Assembly: GCF_910592395.1 (NCBI RefSeq)
Contig: NC_088315.1
Location: forward strand, 6,450,501 to 6,514,500
Reading direction: 5' to 3'
From: Lineus longissimus
Lineage: Eukaryota; Nemertea; Pilidiophora; Heteronemertea; Lineidae
Length of the DNA stretch: 64,000 nt
Part shown: positions 1-13,100 of the stretch, in pieces
Layout of the letters: every line of letters begins with the position of its first letter
Numbering within the stretch: the first letter of the stretch is position 1
The notes under the pieces: model-generated
The model's input: the letters and a program-made list of their open reading frames with translations, nothing else
The model's database searches: none
What the model was told of the DNA's origin: nothing
Made by a program: the position numbers and the translations under genes

Positions 1-1316
1 TGAAGCCCTATCTCTGGTTCGATGATTACCATCATTGACCTAATCATACTGATGGGTCATCATTTCAGAATTACCGGACTAACCGGACCATACATTGCTA
101 TACAAATTGGATTACTGGCTTGGCGGGATTACTTATCTCTGTCTAGGAAATCTATCCCCAATCTATCAATAACCTCCATCCACAACAATATCGGTGGTGC
201 GCAAATCTCGTCTTATGACTGGAGGGATTTGATATGAATGGTTGAGGGGTTGATGTCAAGTAGGTTTGCTGTCCTCCGTCTGCCATTTTGACAGCTGGGT
301 TCCTTGGTCCACCTTCCTTTGCCCTATCCTGTGTTGTCTGGAAACCCAGGGGTGGATGGAGGCAGTGTGTCTCTCCCCCTTGATCCTGGGTCCACCCCTG
401 GGAACTCTAACCAGAACCCTGTAACACAACAAAACATCAACAACCTTGGATATAGCATGTGCAGATCTCAGGCACAGCTAATAGAGTATTAAGCAACTGT
501 CTAGAAATGAGATGATGTAAAGTTCTAGCACGCATGGGAAATTACCTTTAGCTCCAGCAGCAAAAAGGGCTGCAATTTGAGTCCTTCGAATAGGCAACAC
601 TCCTCGCAAGGTCAACGCACTCAGGAAGCGATTGCTTTGGCTCACGGCAATCTCTTTAGACCGTCTTTAATTTACCGCAAGATCAAAGCAATAGGGATTC
701 ACATCGACTTGATATTTGGCTGATCTGAGAACACTGAGAGGTTTTTCCCATGTTGTTTGACGATGACACGTTATCCTTCCTACCCATGATCTGTCTGATG
801 GCTTTCTGAACAGAATAGCGGCTAATAGCCACATGTAGTCTCATACTGTAAATGAGGAATATAAGCAATTGTTGTGAAATGTACCTTTATGAATCCATTT
901 GAACTTACATATCTTTATAAATTGACACAAAGTTGCTGAGATAAAACACTCTCTGAGATTTCTGGTTAATACATCATTGGAAGGATAAGTTCCATCGACA
1001 CTAAAAAGAGAGATGTGAACATTTTTTACTGATGTGAAATGAATGATATCCTTCTAGCTCCTGAGCGATGTTTTATTTTCAATAACATAGTGTATGTTGT
1101 GATAAAAAATGCACCTCTGGCTCTGTGGCTGACAGCAGTGATTATACTGTCACAAGAGACAGTATTAACAGTTGTTTATAAACTGATAAGTAAAAGTTGT
1201 TGTTTCAGGTTCTGTCTTCTATTTTACAAAGGACCTTTGATTATTTCCATGATGTATAGATTTTGTCATTTGCTAAGCTTTGAAAACTTCTTTTAAGATC
1301 TGTCCACTCTTTTCAG
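1..1316 (+). other. Intron of the Mindy gene, left end of window
   Basis: This stretch precedes the first recognisable Mindy exon, whose acceptor (TTTTCAG) ends at 1316. I looked for the upstream catalytic-domain exons of the family, for example the segment preceding LLVTDQGFL, and found none here. They should lie to the left of the window. The short open frames in the stretch show no family resemblance. Confidence 0.6.
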
Positions 1317-3517
1317 AATGAACTATTTTTGCTGGTAACCGACCAGGGCTTCCTCACTGAGAATAATGTCGTCTGGGAGACGCTATCAAACGTAGAAGGA
1401 GATTGCAACTTTGTTGATGCTGATTTTCGGACATATCGCAAACCCGAGGTCTCTACCCACACCATTCCTCCGCCCCAAGTGCAAGCCGGCTCTGAACAAC
1501 AAGTTGACCAAGAGTATGTGATTTCTGTTGATTTTATCACCTTCTGTAAATTGCCTGATTATTCCATGTGCATCGAAAATCTCTTTCAGATTGGTTGAGT
1601 AATCAAAGCTGCCTGTGACACGAATTTAACATCACTGCAAATTAGCTTGCAATATCAAATCTGTGATGAACATTGATGTAGTATGAGCAGGCCATTGAGG
1701 GATGTTTGATGGAAGGCATGAGAAATCTGTCTAAATATGCGATATTTCAAATTGTTTTCCCACGAAAGGATTAAAGGTGTTTTCAAGGCGGTAGAGAGGT
1801 TTGGTTTACTGTACTGACAACTTTTCAATAAGCTGTCCCTCATTGTACTCCAGCTTCTTGGTTGCCTTATCCCTCCAACAAGAGCAACAGAATCACCAAG
1901 ACCAGGCCATCGCCCTGGAGAAGTCAGCAGAACAGGCTGTGGTTCCTCAGTCCCCTCACCAAGTACAATCAGAGTAAGTCATATTTCGATGAAGACGTGC
2001 GAGATTTTTCTGGTGACTTCTCTTCTGAATTTGGTTTACAATACATGGAAATGGATGAAAGAATACATCACAGTACTCGTTTTATTAGTGTCACACAGTA
2101 AGCAATTTGTTCTGTTGTGATGTGTGATGTCATAAAACATGCTTATTGTCATCCATGTGATTCTAAATGCCTTATTTTCTGTTCAATCTCTCGCCATTAG
2201 TCATTCAAATGAGGTGAAGACGTTTGTCGAAACAAGTAATAAAATGCCAATGTTTCATGAAGTAGTGATGAAGTGGCACGATTTGAATACCAAACAACCA
2301 AATACATTGTTACGCTTTGTGATTTGCAAAAATTTCGGAGAATAATTAAATTTTTACAGTTTTTTTTTGGGGGGGGGGGGGGCTTACGAACTTAAGTTGA
2401 TGATACCCTACTGAACATGATCTCAGTACATCTACCACCTGTACACGGAATACTCTCCTCCTAACTTTATCACCTCCTGGCTTTGACCATGTCCTCATCT
2501 TTTCAGCCTTGAACTTGCTCTCCAACTCCAAGAAGAAGAACATCGCCAAGCTGCACGGGCGCAGGCGCAGGCCCAGCAGCAGCGGGCAAATCAGCAACAT
2601 TTATCGCAAATGCACCAAGAAGAGGTACAACGACAGCAACAACGACAGCAACAGGAAGGTCGTCGGAAAAGTGGGGATGTAAGTAGCAACATGGTCAGTG
2701 TCGGTTTTATTTTCATTTCGGCCCACCCTGTCACAGTAACCATGGTAACACTAGGTTTGTATCCCTCAAGTCAGCTAATGCTTTTATTGTTGCTGTTTTG
2801 CTCTTAAGGAGCACATGTTTCTGGCAGCTGTCACTAATTTGTGGTTACATGGACCCTGTGTAGAGGGTGCTATGGACTGTGTGAAACTGAAAGTTTACAC
2901 AAACAGGTGGTAGAATGCTGTAAAGTGGCATTGCATATTTGCCCTCTGTATGTACTCTGTAAGTATGCATGAGCGACGGCAGGCAATAATTCACACTACC
3001 CTCCTATCAAGTTTATTATCATTTCTTTGCCATTGCACTATCATATTGACTCAAATGATCTTACTCTAACACCGCTATCAACTTTACATAAATGTCTTTT
3101 TTTGAGTGTTTATTTTCATTTGCTGATTGCTTGTTCCAAATTTTAAGTTGAAGTGTTTATATTTGTTTTGTGTGATTTAGTGTTTGAATACGGATTATCC
3201 TCTTCTGTAAATCTAAAGTTTTACGTTATGAAGCCATTCTCCAAGCAGACATAATATTCAAGGATATTCTCTCTGCCAGTTTTGGCATCTCAACAGTTCA
3301 TATCAATGTATGCGATGAAAGTCTTGCAATGATGAAAATGAGCTAGTGTTAATGGCGCCCAATTCAAGCAGGTTCAGAACAACATCATCAATAATTAGAA
3401 TTCCAGTCATGTGCTAGGTGGATGTTATAAAGTTCATAGAGAAACTACATGTACCATGTACCTTTGCATCACATGATTTAACATGTACTCTTTTTTTTGC
3501 AGTGTTCAATCTTATAG
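1317..3517 (+). CDS. Mindy2: MINDY1/2-like (FAM63) ubiquitin carboxyl-terminal hydrolase, C-terminal four exons (5' partial)
   Basis: Exons are 1317-1513, 1854-1973, 2507-2678 and 3503-3517. All borders are GT/AG, phases join exactly, and together they give 167 residues plus TAG. MINDY enzymes are cysteine deubiquitinases that trim K48-linked ubiquitin chains. The first exon carries the end of the catalytic fold (LLVTDQGFL, then NVVWETL and VDQ), and the join to exon 2 gives VDQDFLVALSL, a family signature. Exon 3 has the ubiquitin-binding MIU helix (LELALQLQEEEHRQAAR) followed by a Q-rich tail. The final exon encodes only C-S-I-L and the stop, which is a CAAX box; human MINDY1 also ends in a CAAX-like tetrapeptide. 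The catalytic cysteine exons lie outside the window. Whether it is the MINDY1 or MINDY2 orthologue cannot be decided; invertebrates often have a single pro-orthologue, so the symbol is provisional. Confidence 0.92.
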
Positions 3518-4005
3518 AAGATGAAGAGGAAGAAGAGTAGTCAGTTGAATACGAAATCAGGGATCAAACGATGTGGTGACTGAAGAGAGGGCACATCAGT
3601 TGAGAGAAAGCACATCTAGCAGTTTCTATCAGCACTGGACTGAAAATGAATTACACCAAGGTGTTAAGGTTAAATCAAATGCACCACAACGGGACATCTA
3701 ATTGTGAAATGTTTGAGTGCACCGAGGTGTGTTATTAGAAGGACTACATAGTTTGAAAGTTTAAGGATATTTAGTGTCATCATCAACATGTGATCATTGT
3801 GATGTCAAAGTTTAAAGACATTAGCTGTGGAATATGAGACATCAGGGTGAGAAGGTTAGAAATCATCTTTTGGTGAAAGTTAAGCACTGCGCTCACAAGT
3901 GATTTTTGCCACTAGGACCTGAGACATGTCCATAACAGCATTGTGGTTGGAATGTGGCTGCAGATTAGTTGAGTTGCAAAAATAAAGAAGATTTATGAAG
4001 AAAAG
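3518..4005 (+). promoter_or_regulatory. Mindy 3' UTR with AATAAA signal
   Basis: The region follows the Mindy TAG. A canonical AATAAA hexamer lies at 3981-3986, about 465 bases after the stop. The cleavage position is inferred; later hexamers could also be used. Confidence 0.5.
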
Positions 4006-4390
4006 GTGATACCATTTTTTTCGACCGCCTCCATAGATAAGAAGCGTTCTCTTTTTCACTTCAAAGTAATTCAATTATGCTCCCTTAGTGCATGTTTATA
4101 GATCTTCAACAAGGATCACTATCACATTGCATTATGGCCAACATAACTGACTACCAAAAGGTGCACACAATTGTACAGTACATTTTCAAATCGAAATTTT
4201 TATAGTTTTGACTGTAGACTTGAGTCTTTGTGCAATAGAATCTATATTTATATATATGTGTACTTGTAAATACGAGTGTATTGGATTGAACATATATGAC
4301 GTTGATGTTGTTTAGAATATATTGAGAGGGAATTTGAGCACATAATAATTAGTTTGGTTCCCAAGTGTGTGTATCTGATTCTTCCTCATT

Positions 4391-4444
4391 TTTAGCTCAC
4401 CTCTTAGCAGAGGTGAGCTTATCCCATACCGTGGCGTCCGTCGT

Positions 4445-4503
<59 letters not shown>

Positions 4504-5545
4504 CGTCGTCCGTTAGCAGGGCACGTTTCGTAACTGTTAGAGCTATTGAGTTGAAACTTGGTACACATGTACCCTTATGTAATGACACCTTGGAGACCAA
4601 GTTTCGGTCCGATTCGTTCCATGGTTTGGCCACCAGGGGGCCAAACGTTAAAAGTGAAAATATGCAATATCTCCCTTAATAGTAGTCGGGAAATTTTGAA
4701 AAAAATATGGTAGGTACTTCTAGCAAAGGTGCATCATATATCCTCCGGGTTTTTGATTTGCCCTCCTTTTCAAGGTCACAGAGGTCAAATAGTGTAAATT
4801 GGCTGTTAGGATGTAACGATGGCACGTTTCTAAACTGCAATGACTATTGATACCAAATTTGGTACACATTTACCCCTTAGTCAGGTAATCCCAGGGACCG
4901 AAGTTTGGTCCAATATGATTCACCACTTGACCACCAGGGGGCAAAATCCAAAAACCTTAAAAATGTGATTATTCCTTAACTTCTTGCCCGATTGCCACCA
5001 ATTTGATATCATGGGTACATCTAACCACCATACAGTATATGTCACACAGGTTTTTAATTTGACCTTCTTGTCAAGGTCACAGAGGTCAAATGGCGTAAAT
5101 TGGCCGTCAGGCCGTAACTATGGCACGTTTCTTAACTGCAATGACTATTGATCACAAATTAAGTACACATGTACCCCTTGGTCAGGTGGTCTCAGGTACC
5201 GAAGTTTGGTGCGATCTGATTTGCCGTTTGGCCTCCAGGGAGGGGGCCAAATCCTAAATTCTTCAAAATGCCATTATTCCTAGTATTACTTGCCCGATTG
5301 GCACCAATTTTATATCATAGGTAGATCTAATTCTAACAACCATTCAATGTGTCACCCGGGTCTTCTTTGATTTGACCTACTTTTCAAGGTCACAGAGGTC
5401 GAATGTACTGTAAATTGGCCATTTTGGGGAAATTGTAATTGCTTGGACCTACATCAAACCTAACACTACATGACACAATACCATGCTCTTTATCCATCTT
5501 TCCTCCACATGAGGTGAGCACAATGGCCCTGGCCATTTCATTTAA
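4391..5545 (+). mobile_element. Non-autonomous DNA element with (GTC)n tract, copy A
   Basis: About 1.15 kb. It starts with a palindrome (AGCTCACCTcttagcAGAGGTGAGCT) followed by a GTC microsatellite and ends in GAGGTGAGCACAATGGCCCTGGCCATTTCATTT. Near-identical copies lie inverted at 19768-20892 and 45545-46695. The interior is three diverged tandem modules of roughly 300 bases, each with a 'GCACGTTTC...GGTACACAT...ACCAGGGGGCCAAA...TCAAGGTCACAGAGGTCAAA' layout. No transposase is encoded. Open frames across the GTC tract give poly-arginine and are artefacts. The superfamily is not identified. Confidence 0.8.
4438..4512 (+). repeat. (GTC)n microsatellite inside element copy A
   Basis: About 20 GTC/CGT trinucleotides with CCGTCC interruptions at both edges. 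The same tract is present with different lengths in the two other element copies, so it expands and contracts within the family. Confidence 0.9.
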
Positions 5546-6935
5546 TTGATGTAAACATTATCAAGAACAGTGGTTATATATACTGTGTCAATGTAATCAA
5601 AGAGTAAGAAGATTTGAACTGCCCTTAAGCTAATTGAATTATGGCCTAACTTCTACGCAGTAAATACCTGGGCCTTCATGTTCCAGACAAACTGCGTCGG
5701 ATTATTACAACAATTAGATTTAACGCCTTCATAAAATGAATGAAAAGTTATTGTTAAATCAGGTTTCAAACACCTCGGCCCATGGTACATGTAGTAAACT
5801 AGTGCTTGATTTATTTCAATAGGCATATTTCTATTTGAGAATCGAATTTAAGGATATTTTAAGAGGATTTCTTTATAAGAGGATTTCCTTTGATATTTCT
5901 TTTTTGTGATTGGAACTACTAGAGGTTAAACTGTCTGATGTACTTGCTTTCTTCCAAAAGTAATTCTGTTGATTTCATTTTACAATAAGATTATTTTTTA
6001 ATTCCTGGCTTTCGAGGCTTGTGTACTGCTGGCTGGTTGATTCCAAAGTTCTTCTGGTTGCAACTATGACTAAGATCATAGGTATATTTTTGAAACGGTG
6101 CCCACATAATTTAAACCCAAAAATATTCATGTGCCTTTTTATTTTTGCATTTTTCATGTTTAAAAATAATCGCAAAAACATAGGACCACGAAAAAAGGAA
6201 ATCTAATTGAAATTACCTATACGGGGTTGTCAAAATGCTTGATTAAATCATATGCAAAAGTGGCAGTTGAAGTTAAGATAAGGTGATGTATCTAATGATT
6301 TTCTGATAGGGTAACTAATCTTCAGATGAATTTTCCTCGAAATAAAGACTTAAATGAATGATGTGTTCCGAGGTTCATATCTCAGTCAATTCTCAAGAGA
6401 CTGACAGGTGTATATCATTTTAAAGGTAATTTTGTTCACGGTCAGCCTACGCCAATACCGGGGTAAATCATCTTCTATCTTTGACTCCAGGTGTCTTTTT
6501 TGCCAGAGTATGTCCCTTATAACTATAAGCCGAAAATGCAAGTTTCCTTTTTTTGCTGAAATAGTTAAAGGAATTCCCTTTTTGTGGCTGATTCTTAATA
6601 TTAGTTAGTATCAGGTTCGGACTTGTTGTCGACTAACATTTCATTATTGTTTGTACATAATTAGTTTAAAATTATTTATTTTCACTGTATAAGATATCAA
6701 ACCATCTGATGGGTTGGTAACGAAATCATGGAGAAATGAAACAGAATGGAATTCCTATTGATTTATGACAGTCAATTTGTTAAGCAGACATTCCACCATT
6801 GTGCTTTTCCTTGGATGATGTTGCGATAGGGTGTGGTGAATTCAATTTAATTCTGGTCACCTTCATTCAACCAGAAGCTCGATGTCAGATTGACTAGCTG
6901 AATCTTAATTTGCAGCAGTTGCGGGTTAATGAAAT
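5546..6935. other. No gene seen
   Basis: AT-rich DNA between a transposon copy and a small MITE. I see no exon with family resemblance, no structured RNA and no clear repeat. Confidence 0.5.
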
Positions 6936-7114
6936 ACAGTGGAACCTCTCTATTAAGGACACCCTCATGTTGGACCAATGCTGCTCTTGATAGAGAGGTG
7001 TCCTGATTAGAGAGGTCAAAGTGAATGAAAAGAACCAATTTGGAAGCGTAACAAGTGTCTTTAATAGAGTGTGTTCATAATGGAGCAGTGTCCGCTAAGG
7101 GAGGTTCCACTGTA
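6936..7114. mobile_element. Pogo/Tc1-mariner-type MITE, copy 1 (intact ends)
   Basis: The element spans 6938-7112 and starts CAGTGGAACCTC; its end is the inverse (GAGGTTCCACTG). It is flanked by TA on both sides, the target duplication of the Tc1/mariner/pogo superfamily. The interior has further inverted segments (TATTAAGGACACC / GGTGTCCTGATTAG). At 175 bp it encodes nothing. Confidence 0.8.
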
Positions 7115-8738
7115 TATCCCATTGAACCAGCAGCTACAAAAATTATCCAACATCACTGCAAGTCTGTCGTTAGTGCATCGCATTTAAAAACGAAATGACG
7201 GATCCCCGCTTTAAACAGATTGATCAGGGAGCTTGTGTTTATTCTTTCCTAAAAGCATTAGATTAACAAGACCTGACAGTTATTTGTCACAAGAACAAGT
7301 GTGGCTTCCAAGGGTTTTTTTTGTATTTTCTTTTATGTGCAGTAAATGTTTAATTGCATGAGATGTATAATTTCTTTTGTTTTCAGATTTTATTTGGTTA
7401 CAGTACCTGAAGCCTGAAAAAATTGTTCATGTGGTTACTGTAACAGGTAGTTAAAATACATGTAGACTTCCCTTGTAAGGTTGAAGTCTGGTTTGGAAGC
7501 ATCAGTCCCCATGTTGGTCTTAATCAAAAGTAGAGTGAGGTGGTGAACTTTTAATCACTCCGAGCAGATGGCGCCACAAGGTGTACCCTTTCAAGTCCCC
7601 TGAGATTATCGTTACAACAACAACTGCTGATAATGTGATTGTCATGCGGTATGAGCTGAGAGAGCAAGCGTCACAATGACGCATTGGATTCGCATGATGT
7701 AACAGGTTCTGGCATGGTCGTTTCACCTCATTTGTTGGTTTTCTGGTAATAAAATTGACCTCCTCATGAGCCCTGAAACGCTACATGAGTGACAGTGCCC
7801 CTTAATGGATTTGAATAGCCACTACCTCAATGTATTGGGACATTCTTTCAAAGGGACTTGCATTCCTCTTGCAACCCTAAACAATGGGTTAGTTGAGATG
7901 GGACGTTATTTACTCAGTTAGCCATAACAGCTGCAACTATGTCACGTCTCTGAGCAATTCAGGCATCTGTATAAGCATTTATTACTTTGAGAAAGCTGAT
8001 TTCAGGGACTGTATGCAAGATTCCCTTGCTAAAAACTTTGATTTGAATAAAGGTGTTAGTGATTGAAAATTCTTGTGTTGTTAATTCAAATTTCTGACAA
8101 TCAGTTGATGCATCTATATGTAATCAAAGGGTACAAGGAAGGCTGCCTTTGTGAAACCTCCTGGATTAGGGATAGTGGTACCCAGGCTACCTGGGCCTTC
8201 ATGTGTGACTTATAAAAATCTAGTTGATTGTCATCTATCCCATCATCCATGATGGCATCTGCTGCCAGTTGTTTGTCAAGAAGGCTTGAGGCCATGCTGG
8301 AGCAGTGTCGACAAAGAAGAGAAGTCACCATTTCTATTAAACTGCCTTTGTTTGAAACAGATTGTCTGAAATCGACAGATTCCAGTATTAGGCGATGGTG
8401 GCGCTGTCTCGCGACAGAAAATGGAACTGAAATCTTCGTTCAAAACTCACAGTTCCACTTTCTGCCGCTAGATAGCATTACAGTCGCCTAAGTCACCTCC
8501 TTGATGTTTTTAGGTATTTTGCATGAATAGATTTTTTGGTATTACCAATGACATAAGACACAGGGTGGGGCCCTTTAGCTGTATTTGTATGTAGTAGTCT
8601 TGCAAATAACCTCGCAGATCTACCATTTTTATTCATTTTCTTCATGTCTTGGACAAAGATTTAAAACTTTTGATGACGGTTGTGATGATGGACTGGAACT
8701 TAGGCCTACCTCCAAGCAATTGCGGTAAGACTTTTTGA
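7115..8738. other. No gene seen
   Basis: No exon, RNA gene or repeat that I can support. The open frame at 8228-8491 shows no recognisable domain. Confidence 0.45.
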
Positions 8739-8881
8739 CAGTGGAACCTACTTCAGCAAATACCTCTCTGTTAAGAACACTAGTTTGAGTAGCTTCAATT
8801 AAATTTGACCTATCTGATCAGGACACCTCTAGGACAGCACTTGTCAGTCCCAAGAGTGTCCTTGATAGATCGGTTCTACTG
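8739..8881. mobile_element. Pogo/Tc1-mariner-type MITE, copy 2 (diverged)
   Basis: It begins CAGTGGAACCTA and ends GGTTCTACTG followed by TA. The middle shares GGACACCTCTAGGACAGCACT-type segments with the other copies. It is more degraded than copy 1. Confidence 0.65.
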
Positions 8882-9893
8882 TACTCCTTAATTTTTTGTA
8901 CACCAATCCATTGCTGTACTTGCCACTCCAGAGCCAAACAGGCTGGTGACTCCAATACAGTCCCTGATTGTCCTTCCTCTATGTACAAGGAAATAAGACA
9001 AGGCCTGTCCATTGCGTCTTGAGTGTTAATGGGGCATATAAAGCTAATAATTAGAATTAAGCACTCCAAGCAAATGGATTTACTAGCTCTTCTTCTGTAT
9101 TAGAGGGGACTGAGGGCTTAGTGACTTCCCTCCAAGGGACGATGTCACAACCTACTCAACACCAGCTTGAGCATGGGCTAACCAGAGGTTGTGAGATTGT
9201 CCCTATCAACCTGTTTACATGGCATGTCCATTGCATCTGGAGTGTTAATGGGGTATCTGAACTGAGCGCTACTTATTTAGTATGTGCATTTTTGGGGGGG
9301 GGGGGGGTCAGGATTTAATTTCCCCTTGGACAGTCAAGACCATAATCACTGGTAGTGACATTGTCCCTGTGGCATATACTGTGTCCAAATCATATTCATT
9401 AGTGTCCATTACAGGTTGTGACATTGTCCAAGTCATGCCATCAGATAAAACCAAACTTTTAAGTGGTGAAATTCAAAGACACCTATGCATGAAAAATACA
9501 GGACCACATTTTCCAGGCATGAGAGAAATGACTCCAAGGTGACATCTCTGTAGATTCTTGAAATGCTATTCTTTTCAGAGCATTACCTACATGTAGTTTA
9601 TTCAGAGGAAAGCATTTCTTCAGCATATTTATTTAGCTTCTTCTACAGCTCTAATCTAACAATGTAACGCCATAAACACTAAAGCAAACTAAATGACACT
9701 TGCATAGTTAACAATTTTATTCTCAATTGAAATTTACAACAGTGACAGGTTGTAGGCCTCATGGGCTTGCTCTTGGTAAAAGGGAATCGCGGAACTGACC
9801 AGAGTGATTATGATCTCCAGTAAAAGACCAACATCAAGGAGCATCAGGACTCCACCAGACTGTTCCTTTCTGCCCATGAGATGCAAGATAAAA
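8882..9893. other. No gene seen; contains one poly-G run
   Basis: A run of about 14 G lies at 9294-9307. Short phrases such as 'ATTGTCCCTATCAACCTG' and 'ACATTGTCCCTGTGGCATA' repeat loosely, but no exon or element is clear. Confidence 0.4.
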
Positions 9894-10083
9894 TGTGACC
9901 CGTCACAGCGAAATCAGGCGCTTGTCGCACAGAGGATGAGCCTAAATGACACCAGGAGATAATGGAAGAAATTAATATGCTCCTATTTCACAAAAGGCAG
10001 ACAACAGAGAAATGAACAAACAGTCTGTCTCAACCTGCCAAGCTCAGAGCGACATGCGCCTGGTTTTACTGTGACGGGTCACA
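9894..10083. mobile_element. Short MITE with TGTGAC(CC/GG)GTCACA termini
   Basis: The left end TGTGACCCGTCACAGCGAAA matches the inverse of the right end (TTTTACTGTGACGGGTCACA), and the match continues through CAGGCGC / GCGCCTG for about 28 bases with two mismatches. Length is 190 bp with no coding capacity. No convincing target duplication is visible. Confidence 0.7.
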
Positions 10084-10162
10084 AATGAGCAACACGAATT
10101 TATAAATGACACGAAAGAGTAAACAGTTTGAAGGAATGCCACATAACTATCGTGCAGATGTG

Positions 10163-13100
10163 CAAGTGTAGCAGTGATATTGCTTCAAAGCAAAACTTAA
10201 GTCTGCACATAATTACTGGTATGCAGATGTGCCTGTTCGACAAAAAGACCCTGAACACTACCGAGCAACACTAATTTACAATTGACATGAAAGAGTATAC
10301 AGTTCGAGGGAAAGCCACATAACTATCAGGTATTTTCCCTCTGGACTGGTGACAATCAGACTGGCCCGAAACTCTCATTATCGACCACTCCTCAGCGGAA
10401 ATGAATCCAACAAAAAATGGGGTCATTGTATACAGTGGTACTGTATTACCCCGATGAGAAGCACTTTACTGATGTCCCCCACTCTCAGCTAAGATATTTG
10501 TGCGCGTACCGGTTTGTCTACGGGCTGAAGTTGACGATGTACTCCTGACGGAGCCATTGGGTGCTTCGCCCGCTCATTGACCGAGGCATGGTGACCTGGA
10601 GACAGTGACCGGATTAGCACTAGCTGGTCGAAGGACACTTCACAGGGCGTCAATTCGCAACTTCTCATCATTTTTAAGGCACGACCCATTCACGTGGACC
10701 AAGTTTTACCCACAAACCTACTCCTTACATAGCGTGGGGTACCAACCCACCGCAGATTCAGGAGTGTGCAATGGTTTATGAATATCCTACACCCAATTGT
10801 GCTGCCCATTCGCAATAGGTTTAACCACCGTCATGAACCCCTGACATTGCCATCTCTCAGACAGTAACAGGCATAAGTGCAATCCGGCTGCAAATTTTTC
10901 CCAGAGGGGCGGGATAATGATTATTTCAGACCGATCAGAGTGTCACAAGTTCAGAGCGAAATCACCCGACAGTTACATGGAGTTGCATCAAAATGCAGAC
11001 TCTTCATTTCATTTGTAAATAGGCATCGATTATTTTTGTTACATTCAATGGACCCAGTCCTACAATCTCTGGAAAAGCCAAGTCTGCACATAATTACTCG
11101 TATGCAGATTTGCCCGCAAGGCAGAACAGACCTGAACATTGCCACTGCTTTAGGAGTGTAGCAACGATATTGCTTCAAAGCAAGAAATGAATCTGCACAT
11201 ATTTACTGGTATGCAGATAAGCCAGCAAGGCATCAAGACCTTCGTAAGCCCTTAATGAGCAACTAATTCATAAAATTACAAACAGGATTTATCTTGCAAC
11301 TATACTGCTCCCCAAAAAAGAGCAAAGTCTGCACATAATTACTGGTATGCAGATATGTCATCGAGGCAGGCAAGACCTGAACACTGCCACTGCTTCACAA
11401 GTGTAGCAGTGATATTTCTTCAAAGCAAAATTTAAGTCTGCACATAATTACTGGTATGCAGATGTGCCTGTTCGACAAAAAGACCCTGAACACTACCGAG
11501 CAACACTAATTTACAATCGACATGAAAGAGTATACAGTTTGAGGGAAAGCCACATAACTATCAGGTATTTTCCCTCTGGACTGGTGACAATCAGACTGGC
11601 CCGAAACTCTCATTATCGACCACTCCTCAGCGGAAATGAATCCAACAAAAAATGGGGTCATTGTATACAGTGGTACTGTATTACCCCGATGAGAAGCACT
11701 TTACTGATGTCCCCCACTCTCAGCTAAGATATTTGTGCGCGTACCGGTTTGTCTACGGGCTGAAGTTGACGATGTACTCCTGACGGAGCCATTGGGTGCT
11801 TCGCCCGCTCATTGACCGAGGCATGGTGACCTGGAGACAGTGACCGGATTAGCACTAGCTGGTCGAAGGACACTTCACAGGGCGTCAATTCGCAACTTCT
11901 CATCATATTTAAGGCACGACCCATTCACGTGGACCAAGTTTTACCCACAAACCTACTCCTTACATAGCGTGGGGTACCAACCCACCGCAGATTCAGGAGT
12001 GTGCAATGGTTTATGAATATCCTACACCCAATTGTGCTGCCCATTCGCAATAGGTTTAACCACCGTCATGAACCCCCGACATTGCCATCTCTCAGACAGT
12101 AACAGGCAATAGTGCAATCCGGCTGCAAATTTTTCCCAGAGGGGCGGGATAATGATTATTTCAGACCGATCAGAGTGTCACAAGTTCAGAGCGAAATCAC
12201 CCGACAGTTACATGGAGTTGCATCAAAATGCAGACTCTTCATTTCATTTGTAAATAGGCATCGATTATTTTTGTTACATTCAATGGACCCAGTCCTACAA
12301 TCTCTGGAAAAGCCAAGTCTGCACATAATTACTCGTATGCAGATTTGCCCGCAAGGCAGAACAGACCTGAACATTGCCACTGCTTTAGGAGTGTAGCAAC
12401 GATATTGCTTCAAAGCAAGAAATGAATCTGCACATATTTACTGGTATGCAGATAAGCCAGCAAGGCATCAAGACCTTCGTAAGCCCTTAATGAGCAACTA
12501 ATTCATAAAATTACAAACAGGATTTATCTTGCAACTATACTGCTCCCCAAAAAAGAGCAAAGTCTGCACATAATTACTGGTATGCAGATATGTCATCGAG
12601 GCAGGCAAGACCTGAACACTGCCACTGCTTCACAAGTGTAGCAGTGATATTTCTTCAAAGCAAAACTTAAGTCTGCACATAATTACTGGTATGCAGGTGT
12701 GCCTGTTCGACAAAAAGACCCTGAACACTACCGAGCAACACTAATTTACAATCGACATGAAAGAGTATACAGTTTGAGGGAAAGCCACATAACTATCAGG
12801 TATTTTCCCTCTGGACTGGTGACAATCAGACTGGCCCGAAACTCTCATTATCGACCACTCCTCAGCGGAAATGAATCCAACAAAAAATGGGGTCATTGTA
12901 TACAGTGGTACTGTATTACCCCGATGAGAAGCACTTTACTGATGTCCCCCACTCTCAGCTAAGATATTTGTGCGCGTACCGGTTTGTCTACGGGCTGAAG
13001 TTGACGATGTACTCCTGACGGAGCCATTGGGTGCTTCGCCCGCTCATTGACCGAGGCATGGTGACCTGGAGACAGTGACCGGATTAGCACTAGCTGGTCG

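Noticed and set aside
4365-4679. 104-aa frame with a long arginine run (and similar frames at 20631-20963 and 46409-46691)
   Set aside because: The arginine run is the (GTC)n/(GAC)n microsatellite of a transposon family read in one frame; the same frame occurs in all three element copies.
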